64,000 bases of DNA, from NCBI RefSeq assembly GCF_048773025.1, contig NW_027413957.1, forward strand, positions 4,526,001-4,590,000, in the 5' to 3' direction. Of this stretch, positions 55,040 through 64,000 are shown in pieces. How positions within the stretch are numbered: the first letter of the stretch is position 1; every line of letters begins with the position of its first letter. A model generated the notes under the pieces. The model worked only from the letters and a program-made list of their open reading frames with translations. It was not told where the DNA came from and made no database searches. A program made the translations under genes and the position numbers. Origin of the DNA: Camelus bactrianus (taxonomy: Eukaryota > Chordata > Mammalia > Artiodactyla > Camelidae).

Positions 55040-57190
55040 ATCATCATCAGGGCCATGAACGAACCATGGCCCACCTGCCAGTGGTGGGCAGCCTAGGACC
55101 ACCCTGACCCGCTGGCTCAGAGGAGGCACAGAGCACAGAGCAGGGGTCAGGGTGCAGGGGCAGGTATTGGAACCGCCTCCAGCCCCACCCGCCACACCCT
55201 GTAGCCTCCAACACTAGCTGTGCAGCAGCACACTAGGCTGGATCCCCGCTGGTGGCAGTCACCATGGGGACCAGAGCCCAGACCTCCACGCCCCACACGC
55301 AAGGTGATGGGTGAAGGGGTCACCTGGGGGAGGGATGCACTAGGAGGGGGGATCCCACGGTGAGGGGGGACACGCTGAGGGGTGAGGGGCCGCTCAGAGA
55401 GGAACTGACCCCGTGGAGGGGTGAGGGGGACCATCTTGGGATGTTGGGGGTCCTGCAGTGAGGCATGAGGGGTGAGCTTGTGGCGTGGGGGCCATAGGTT
55501 ACTAGCGTGGTGGAGTGTCAGGGCGGGGACCTCGGTGTGAGAGGAAGTCCCATTTCGTGGGTCTGGTGGGAGACTTGGGGGCTTGGCTGTAGGTGGGGGG
55601 GCAGTCACAGGGTTTGGGAGGGAAGGCAAGCAGGGGGAGTGGGGCTAGGGGGTGTGGCCTGGCCCTGAGCTGGTCATGGTTTTGGTTGGGTGCCAGGACC
55701 GGTAGGTGATGGGATGGGGGTGTTAAGGATGGAGACCCGGTGGGGCGGGTAAAGGGATGGGACCCCGCCCCACTGCCAGGCCCTTGCCCACAGCCCCCAG
55801 CCTGGTACCAGTCCCCACCTCCCGAGCAACAGGAGTTGCACCCCGAGCGTCCGCGCTGCGGGCGGGAGGAGGAGGGGCGCGCATGTGCGTGGACGCACAG
55901 ATGCGCCGACCGGACCCGCCCGGAGCGTGTGAAAGCCTGGCGGGAGCCAAGTGCTCCCGGACCAGGTCCTGGAGGAGGAACGTGGCCTGGGGTCTGGGCC
56001 GCCGCTTGCTGCCGCCTCCGCTGCCGCCACCGAGCCGGTGAGGGGGCACTTGGTGGGGGCGCGCAGGTCGGGAGCCGGCGGGTGAAGCCTGGGCTGCGCT
56101 CGCGGGCAGCGGTGCGTAGGTGAGGCCGGGGCCTCGCGACCCGTTTGGACCCTGAGGTGGGTCGGGGGCCGCCGCGTGGTTCGTGGTGCCCACTTCTTCC
56201 CGCTCGTTAGTACTACGGGCGCCTCTTCGTTGCCGCTTGTACCCAGGGGATAGCGGATGCCGCCACCCCAGGAGGTGGGAGGGCACTGGATGGCAAGGGA
56301 GCACGTACGACTGGTCCTCAGACCATGGCCTGTTCCCAGGAGGCGGGTGTGGTGCTGTCAGGTTGCGGGGGCGGTGGCGACGGCGAGAAGGGTCTACACT
56401 TGGGAGCCTACACTTGCTCCCGTCTCTCATGAGTCCTGTCCTGGGGGCAGCTTTTGCTGTCCAGATTTGCAGGGCCTCTGTTGCAGGTCATTTCTGCCCC
56501 TGGGAGACGAGGAGGTGCTGTCGGGGGGCGGCGGCAGCGACGGCGGGAAATGGGAGCAAATCCCCGCGCTAGCATGTGGCAGCCCCAATCCCGCCACCGC
56601 CGCTGCCCCCTGCAGCACAAGCACAGGTCCTGCCTTCCAGGAGCAGGCTGACCTGAAACTTGAGTCCTGCCAACCTGGGGCAGCAGAGGTCAAGGCTAGG
56701 ACACGCCGGTGGGCAGTTTGAAGCAATCCACAGGCTCGCAGATGCGGACCCCTAAACCTGCGGCTGCCGCCGCTGCCTCTGACCACACCGCGCCCGCCTC
56801 CCAGGGGCAGGCTGACCTGGGGAAGTGCCTTGGGCAGCAGAGGCAGTCCTCAGGCCGTGTCGCGGGGGGAGATAAGGGCAAATTGATCAGCTCGCCGGGG
56901 GCAGAGCCCCTCTCGCTGCTACCCCAGGTTCGCTGGACACTTGTTTCCAAGTCAGTGGGTTCCAGGGAGGCAGGCGTGGTGCTGTTAGGGGGAGGCGGCG
57001 GGGAGGGGTTGCTGCGCTCCGATGGGAGGGGGAGGGACTTGCTCCCATTTCCCCAGGGGCCTGTCCTGGGGCGGCCTTTGCTGCCCGAAATTCACATAGG
57101 AATCCTGTCTTCGTGTCAGCCTGCTCCTGGGAGGAGGGCGCAGTGCGGTCAGTGGACAGCCTCAGTGGCTGGCAAGGACTTTCCCAGGAC
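55040..57190. repeat. CpG-rich unit D, related to the 28-32 kb array
   Basis: Matches array units over about 2.1 kb in a rotated order: the 'tgaggggtgaggg' block (55370-55500), the 'ggatggagacccggtggggcg' block (55728), the GC exon-like block with donor-like 'gccg|gtgaggg' (56039), then alternating monomers (56330-57180). It is clearly more diverged from A and B than they are from each other. Its right end fuses directly to an L1 3' tail. Confidence 0.85.
55879..55888 (+). promoter_or_regulatory. Decayed NRF1-like site, unit D
   Basis: GCGCATGTGC: the palindrome of units B and C with one C to T change at a CpG, as expected from methylated-CpG decay. Confidence 0.45.
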
Positions 57191-58620
57191 TGGGCTCTAG
57201 TCCAGTATAACTGACTCACCTTTTTTCTCTTGCTTCCTCAGTTGGTGGCTGTAGCGACTTCTCCATTTTAGGTTATCAGCAGGTATTGAACGTAGGCTTG
57301 TGTGCTATACAGAAGAAACTTTAAAAAAAAATCCGTTTTTATACAGTAGCTAACATCTGTAAATCTCCATCTCCCAAATTTATCCCTTCCCACCCCCTTT
57401 CCCTTGTAACCGTAAGATTGTTTACCAAGTCTGAATCTTATTCTCTTTTGCAGAGGAGTTCACAGTGTCTTCTTTTTTGTTTAAGATGGCGCGTATTAGT
57501 GATACCATATGGCATTTTTCTCTTTCTGGCTCACTTCTCTTAGAATGACAGTCTCTAGGTTCATCCATACTGCTGCAAATGGCATTGTTTTATCCTTTTT
57601 ACGGCAGAGTAGTATTCCGTTGTATAAATAATATCAGAACTTACAGTCACCTATTGCTTCATTTCAGTTGCTTCCACGTCTTAGCTAATCTGTATAGTGG
57701 TGCTGTATATACTGGGGTGTAGGTTATCTTTCTGCATTGGAGTTCCCTCTGAATACATACCCAGAAGTGGGATTGCTGGATATTTTTAGTTTTTTGAGGG
57801 ATTTCTATCCTGTTTTCCATAATGGCTACACCAGACTACATTCCCACCAGCAGTGTAAGAGGGTTCCGTTTTCTCCACACCTTCTCCAGCATTTATCATT
57901 CATGAACTTTTGAGTGAGGGCCATTCTGACTGGGGTTTTGTAGTTTTGATCTGCATTTCTCTGATAATTAGCGATACTCGAGCATTTTTTTGTGTGCCCG
58001 TTGGCCATTTGTGGTCTTCATTGGAGAAATGCTTGTTCAGGTTTTCTGCCCATTTTTGGATTGTGTTGTTTGTTTTTTGTTACTAAGTTTTATGAGCTTT
58101 TAATATATTCTGGAAATTAAGCCTTTTGTCAGTCGAATCATTTACAGATATTTTCTTCCATCCTGTAGGCTGTCATTTTGCTTTGCTTATGGTTTCCTTT
58201 GCTGTGCAAAAGCTTGTAAGTTCAGTTAGGTCCTGTTTGCTTCTTTATTTTTGCTTTTATTTCTGTTGCTTGGGTAGACTGCCCTAGGAGAACATGGCTG
58301 AGAGCTAATGCCAGGTAATGTTTTGCCGTTGGTTTTCTTCTAAGAGATTTATAGTGTTTTGTCTGCATGTTTAAGTCTTTAAGCCACTTTGAATTTATTT
58401 TTGTGTATGGTCTGAGAGAGTAGCCTGACTTCATTGATTTACATGCAGCTGTCCAATTTTTGCTACATCTTTTGCTGAAGAGACTGTCTTTACTCACTGC
58501 GTATTCTTCGTCGAAGATTGATTGACCAGAAGTTTGTGGGTTTAATTCTGGGCGCTCTATTCTGTTCCATTGTTCCGTATGTCTGTTTCCCCCCACCCCC
58601 TTTTCCAGTTTTATTAGGTA
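57191..58620 (-). mobile_element. L1 3' UTR and ORF2 end, antisense
   Basis: It begins with the purine-tract and 'cagttggtggctgtagcgact' 3' UTR segment shared with 53 kb and 59.2 kb. ORF2 reverse-complement sequence follows ('aatggctacaccagactacat', 'gccattctgactggggtttt', 'cttgggtagactgccctagga'). The frame is broken. Confidence 0.85.
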
Positions 58621-59162
58621 GAATTGCTACAGTTCAACCACACGTACACATTATATTGCATGTAGATCCGTACATACGCTATACTGCACTATTTTTTAGT
58701 TTACATACATGTACTATTTATCATTGTTAGGAAGAGGTTAGATTTTCAAACTTACATAGTTATTAAAGGAATAAAGCCAACTACAAAGTAAGAATCAACA
58801 GAATGTGGTGATCTAATCATGGACAGTCCGACGTGCTTACACATATTCAAGAAGTCAAAATGATAATTAAGTCCATTTGTGGCCTTATTATTACTGTTAC
58901 TATTTTTTAGATTCCTCATATGAGTGATGTCATATGGCTTTTTTTTTTTTTCCTCTTTCTGGCCCATTTCACTTAGAATGACAGTCTTCAGATCCATCCG
59001 TATTGCTGCAAGTGGCATTGTTTTTTTCTTCTTTTGTGTTTGAGTAGTGTTCCATTGTGTATATGTACATGTTCCTTATCCAGTCATCTGTTGACAGACA
59101 GTTGGGTTGTTTCCGTATCTTGGCTATCGTAAATAGTGCTGCTGTGAACATTGGGGTGCATG
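58621..59162 (-). mobile_element. L1 fragments, antisense
   Basis: Contains 'aaaggaataaagccaactac', also present at 33090, and an ORF2 end segment (58915-59160, 'gatccatccgtattgctgca', 'tgtgaacattggggtgcatga'). It sits between two other L1 copies, so it is a nested mosaic. Confidence 0.68.
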
Positions 59163-61388
59163 AGTTTTTCCCAGGACTGGGCTGTATCCCAGGATAACTA
59201 CATCTTCTTTCTTCTCTTTCTTCCTCAGTTGGTGGCTGTAGCGACTTTTCCATTTTAGGTATTACCAGGTATTGAACATAGGTTTCTGTGCTATACAGAA
59301 GAAATTAAAAAAAAAAATCTCCTTTTACACATAGTGGCAAACATTTTTAAATCTCCCTTCCCACCCCATTTCCCTGGTAACCATTAGATTGTTTACTAAG
59401 TCTGCAAGTCTGTTCATGTTTTGTAGATGAGCTCATAGTGGTTTTTTTTTTTTTTTAAGTTGCACATATAAGTGATATCATGATAGTTTTCTTTCTCTTT
59501 CTGGCTCACTTCGTTTAGAATAATGATCTATGGGTCCATTCATGTTGCTGCAAATGGCATCATTTTATCCTTTTTTATGGCAGAGTAGTAGTCTATTGTA
59601 TAAATATACCACGATTTCTTTATGCAGTCATCTGTTGCTTCATTCAGGTTGCTTCCATGTCTTGGCTGTTATATTATAGTGGGGTTATGAATACTGGGGT
59701 GCAGGTATCTTTTCGCATTGGAGTTCTGTCCAGATATATACCCAGAAGTGGGATTGTTGGATCACAGGGTAAGTCTATTTTTAGTGTTTTGAGGAATTTC
59801 CATACTGTTTTCCGTAATGGTTACACCAAACTGCATTCCCAGCAGCAGTATAAGAGGGTTCCCTTTTCTCCACACCCTCTCCAGCATTTATCATTCATGA
59901 ACTTTTGCATGATGGCTGTTCGGACTGGGGTTTTGTAGTTTTGATTTGCATTTCTATGATAATTAGTGATATTAAGCATTTTTTCATGTGTCTATTGATC
60001 ATTTGTATTTCTTCCTTGGAGAATTGCTTGTTTAGGTCTTCTGCCCATTTTTGGATTGGGCTGTTTGTGTTTTGTTATTAAGTTTTATGAGCTGTTTATA
60101 TATTCTGGAAATTTAGGCTTTGCCAGTTGAATTATTTATAATTATTTTCTCCCATTCTGTAGATTGTCGTTTTGTTTTGTTTATAGTTTCCTTTGGTATG
60201 CAAAAGCTTATAAGTTTAGTTAGGTCCTATTTGCTTATTTTTGCTTTTTTTGTTTGTTTTCTATTGCTTGGGTAGACTGCCATAGGAGAATGTTGCTGAG
60301 ATATACATGAGGTAATGTTTTGCCTATGTTTTTTTCTGAGAGGTTTATAGTATCTTGTCTATATGTTTAAGCCTTTTAGCCATTTTTGAATTTATATTTG
60401 TGTATGGTGTGAGGGAGTAGTCTAACTTCATTGATTTGCATGCAGCTGTCCAGTTTTCCCTACACCATTTGTTGAAGAGACTGTCTTTACTCCATTGTAT
60501 ATTCTTGCCTCCTTTGTCAAAGATTAATTGACCAGAAGTTTGTGGGTTTACTTTTGGGCTCTCTATTCGGTTCCATTGATCCATATGTCTGTTTTTGTAT
60601 GAATACCATGCTGTTTTGATTGTAGCTCTGTAGTATTGTGTGCAGTCTGGGAGGGTTATTCCTCCAGCTTCATTCTTTTTCTTCCATAATGCTTTGGTAA
60701 TTCTGAATCTTTTATTATTCTATATAAATTTTAGGATGATTTGTTCTAATTCTGTGAAAAATGTCCTGGGTAATTTGATAGGAATCTGATTAAATCTGTA
60801 GATTGCTTTGGGTAGTATGGCCACTTTAGCAATATTAATTCTTCCAATGCAAGAACATGGGATATATTTCCATTTCTTTAAGTCCTTTCTAATTTCCTTA
60901 GTCAGTGTTTTGTAGGCCTTTGCAGATGTGTTTCACTTCCTTGGTCAGATTTATTCCTACGTATTTTATGTTTTTGGGTGGTTTTAAAAGGGATTATTAC
61001 TTTCGTGTAGAGAAATGCCACTCATTTCTGTATGTTGTTGCTGTGTCCTGCTACCTTGCTGAATTCTTTCAGTAGCTCTTACAGTTTTCGTGCGGAGCCT
61101 TTAGGGTTTTCTGTGTATAGTACCATGTCATCCACATAGAATGACAATTTTACCTCTTGTCTTCCAACTTGGATCCCTTTTCTTTCTTTTTGTTGTCTAA
61201 TTGCTATTCTAGGATTTTTGATACTGTACTGAATAGAGCTGGTGAGAGTGAGCATCCTTGTCTTGTTCCAGATTTTAGTGGAAAGGCTTTCAGCTTTTCA
61301 CCGTAGAGTATTATGCTGGCTATAGGTTTGTTACAAATAGCTTTTACTATGTTGAGATATGTTCTCTCTGGACCCACTTTGGTAATAC
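59163..61388 (-). mobile_element. L1 3' UTR and ORF2, antisense, about 2.2 kb
   Basis: Its 3' UTR starts with 'cccaggactgggctgtatccc' and the purine tract. ORF2 reverse complement runs up to 61388 ('ttgaccagaagtttgtggg', 'gtagattgctttgggtagta', 'tgtcttgttccagattttag'). Multiple interruptions. ORF2 ends abruptly where a GC-rich module begins. Confidence 0.85.
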
Positions 61389-61760
61389 CATGGGCTCAGT
61401 GCAGTCAGGGGGCTGGGAGGATGGTAGCAGCGGAGGCAGCAGCGACGGGAGGAGGGGGGCTGCCCCTTCCAAGCCAGTCATTTGCTCCCATCTCCCTGTG
61501 GCCTGGCCTGGCCTGGCCTGGGAGCGGCCTCTGCTACCCCAGGTTCACTCTAGGCAGGTCCCCAGGTCAGCCAGCTCCCAGGAGGTGGGTGTGGTGTAGT
61601 CAGGGAGCAGGGGGCAGCTGGGGGAGGGGGCCTGCCTTGGAGAAGCTGGCCTATTTGCTCCAGTCTCCCTTGTGGCCTGGCTTGGGGGTGGCCTCTGCTG
61701 CCACGGGGGGGTGGGGGTCACCTGACCAGTACCAGCTGACCCCATCTCACCAACCTCCAG
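61389..61760 (+). repeat. GC-rich module F inside or next to L1
   Basis: Two monomers in tandem: 'gtcagggggctgggagg..ggcctctgctaccccaggtt' and 'gtcagccagctcccaggagg..ggcctctgctgcc'. They share their plan with the monomers of units A, B and D. Each is about 175-200 bp. Confidence 0.75.
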
Positions 61761-61899
61761 TAAGTAAACTGGGAAATATGTGTCCTGCCACCAGGGACAG
61801 CAAAGGGTGCCCACAAGCCAGGTGTTGGGGAGACAGGGAAGACTGGGGCAAATCCAAAGGCTTCCCCAGGGCAACCCTCCTCCCTTGCCATTAGCTGTG

Positions 61900-63009
61900 T
61901 ATTCTTGCTGGATTTTAAAATTTTGTCAATCTAGTGTATGTGTAATATTTCATTATGTTTTAAGTTTATGTATTCTTTATTATTCATGAGATTGGTAGCC
62001 TTGTTATGTTTGTTGGCCATTTAAATTTCCTTTCTGTGCTTGTTCAAGTCTTCTGCTCATTTTTCTGGTGGAATGTCTCTTGTCTTTACTGATCTGTAGG
62101 AGTTCTTTATGTAGCTGGATGTTAAGTCTTTTTCTTAGTGATACCTGTTGTAAATATTCTCTCTGGCTTTTTTCTATGGTTCTTTTTAATAAAAACTTTT
62201 TTTTCTCAAGTAGTCAAAATAATTTTTTCTTTCCATATCAAAGGAAAAGTACTCCTATATTATTATCTAGAAGTTTTTTTTTTCCATCTTTAAATCTTAC
62301 ATCCATCCGAAAGCAGTTTTTGTATATGGTTTGAGGTGGAGAGTCATGTAATTTTAAAAAATATGGATGCCTAGCTCCCCCAGCAGCAGTTATTTTGAAA
62401 GGTTGCCTTTCCCCATGCTCAGCAGTGTGGCCTTACCATGAGTGTAGCAAGGGTCTATATGCTTGGTCTGTTTTTCTGGGCCCTTTTCTGTTTGATTGAT
62501 GTTCGTTTCTACATCAGTACCACACTGTCCTAAATATTGTTACTTTATTGATATCTTTAAGAGAGTATTGACTATTCTTGACCTTTGATACTTCCAAATA
62601 CACTTTAGAATCAACTTGTCAAATTGCACCGCAAAACTTTTTTAACCTTCTGATTCTAATAGGGGTTGCACTGAATCTGTCATTCAATGTCAGTTTAAAT
62701 TGACATCTTTACATCATGAGTCTTCTATTTAGTGACCATTTGGCATAACCCTTTATTCAGTTGTCTTTCTATAAAGTTTTTAAATTTTCTCTGTAGAGAT
62801 TTTTCATCTCTAGATTGTTAGGTTTACTGTCACAACTGTATATTTTTTAGCACAGTAGTGCTATTGTTAATTAAAAATTTTTTATTTCTAACGTGTGCAA
62901 TATTTACTATAAAATTTTTATGGAAGGCTTTTGTTTCTAGTATGCTAACAGTTTCTCTCAAGAATAAATTTCATTACCTTTTCTCCCTTATATTTTCGTT
63001 ATAAATTTT
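61900..63009 (-). mobile_element. Old L1M ORF2, antisense
   Basis: 'attcttgctggattttaaaa', 'gttggccatttaaatttcc' and 'tcaacttgtcaaattgcacc' are reverse-complement L1M ORF2/3' phrases. It continues after the insertion at 63010-63433. Confidence 0.7.
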
Positions 63010-63447
63010 TTTAAACATTTTTTATTGATTCATAATCATTTTACAATGTGTCAAATTCCAGTGTTCACAATTTTTCAGTCATTCATGGACATATACACAC
63101 TCATTGTCTCATTTTTTTCTCTGAATTATCATAACATTTTGTGTATATTTCCCTGTGCTATACAGTGTAATCTTGTTTATTCTACAATTTTGAAATCCCA
63201 GTCTATCCCTTCCCACCCTCCACCCCCCTGGCAACCACAAGTCTGTATTCTCTGTCTATGAGTCTATTTCTGTCCTGTATTTACGCTTTGTTTTTGTTTG
63301 TTTGTTTTTGTTTTTGTGTTTGATTCCACATATGAGCGATCTCATATGGTATTTTTCTTTCTCTTTCTGGCTTACTTCACTTAGAATGACATTCTCCAGG
63401 AGCATCCATGTTGCTGCAAATGGCGTTATGTTGTCGTTATAAATTTT
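62996..63447 (-). mobile_element. Nested 5'-truncated L1 with 14-bp target-site duplication
   Basis: An antisense L1 3' end at 63010-63433 ('attgattcataatcatttta', 'ttccctgtgctatacagtgta', 'tccatgttgctgcaaatggcg') is flanked by identical tcgttataaatttt repeats at 62996-63009 and 63434-63447. Confidence 0.88.
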
Positions 63448-64000
63448 ATTGATGTTAAAGCACCCTTGAACTCTGGATAACCGTAACTTGATCCTAGTAT
63501 ATTATCCTTTTTATACATTTTGTGTTTTGTTTTTATTTAGGATGTTTGTTTGTATCAGTGTTCACGATAAGATTGATCTGTGATTTTCCTTTTCTTTCTT
63601 ATCTTCTGTTGGGTTTAGGTATCAGAATTTTGTTAGCCTTATACAGTGAGCTGAGGAAGTTTCCCTCTTTTCTGTTCTTTATGAGATTTAATGTTGGGAA
63701 TAGTTCTTCCTTAAATGATTGCTAGGACTTAGAGTGAAGCTATTTGGGCCTAGAGTGTTCCATATGGGAAGATTTTTGACTATTCAACTTCTTTAGTGGT
63801 TAAAAATCAGCACAGCTTTTCCATTTCTTACATCAGCTTAGTAAATTATACTTTTCCAGGAATTTACCCATTCAGATTCTCAACATTAATTCATAATAGT
63901 TTCTTCTTAATGTCTGAAGATCAGTAGTAACATTTTCTTTATTTGTGATACTACCTTCTCTGTTTTGAGATGTATAAAGTGGTATGAACTAGTTATTTCT
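63448..64000 (-). mobile_element. Old L1M ORF2, antisense, continued
   Basis: 'taaagcacccttgaactctgg' and 'gtatcagaattttgttagcct' continue the L1M ORF2 interrupted at 63.0 kb. It runs to the end of the window. Confidence 0.68.

Noticed and set aside
55723-57219. Arg/Pro/Gly-rich frames of 100-235 aa
   Set aside because: Same GC-rich unit artefact as at 28-32 kb.
1-64000. tRNA, rRNA or snRNA genes and CRISPR arrays
   Set aside because: None was recognised. The only tRNA-like sequence is the SINE remnant at 26.2 kb, and the spaced repeats at 9.1-9.9 kb are directly abutting switch repeats without spacers.

Overview
This is a mammalian nuclear window and almost certainly camelid (camel, llama or alpaca). 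The strongest evidence is an immunoglobulin gamma heavy-chain constant gene (IGHG) on the + strand. Its CH2, hinge and CH3 match camelid IgG, and its hinge (ALHSKDPSSQCPKCP) is of the short type found in heavy-chain-only IgG. Support comes from a fragment of the camelid tRNA-derived (vic-1 type) SINE near 26.2 kb and from cetartiodactyl-type L1 tails throughout.

Layout. 1-9 kb: ancient interspersed repeats (L2, MIR, hAT/MER, an ERVL-MaLR LTR fossil) and nested antisense L1s; no gene recognised. 9.1-11.0 kb: GC-rich tandem repeats interpreted as the gamma switch region. 12.2-16.8 kb: the IGHG gene with CH1, hinge, CH2, CH3, secretory poly(A), M1, M2 and membrane poly(A). It looks like a recently inactivated gene: CH3 carries an in-frame stop plus a 1-bp length change, and the CH1 splice donor is GC instead of GT, while both membrane exons are intact. 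16.8-28.0 kb: intergenic, then very AT-rich DNA with old repeats and no gene recognised. 28.04-32.22 kb: an abrupt CpG-rich array of about 1.87-kb tandem units, each starting with an NRF1-like site, a GC-rich exon-like block and a splice-donor-like site. 32.3-36 kb: L1 pieces, including one with a complete-looking 5' end and ORF1 on the - strand. 36-44 kb: old repeats, no gene seen. 44.56-44.82 kb: a small CpG island with a CCAAT box and a candidate first exon. 49.13-51.75 kb: three consecutive exons related to the N-terminal MIR region of ryanodine receptor 2 (RYR2), with intact frames and splice sites but about six replacements in a normally near-invariant region. 51.9-64 kb: L1-dominated, with three more occurrences of the 28-32 kb GC-rich family. 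One is a further ~2.1-kb unit at 55.0-57.2 kb joined directly to an L1 3' end.

How the parts relate. Switch repeats, constant exons and both poly(A) sites form one coherent IGHG transcription unit, probably no longer able to make a normal chain. The GC-rich family and one L1 subfamily share a junction at two places in opposite orientation, which suggests they were mobilised or duplicated together. The RYR2-like exons lie about 34 kb from the immunoglobulin gene although the two loci are on different chromosomes in human, so a segmental duplication, rearrangement or assembly join should be considered. All family assignments come from reading the sequence and from memory of protein families; no search was run.
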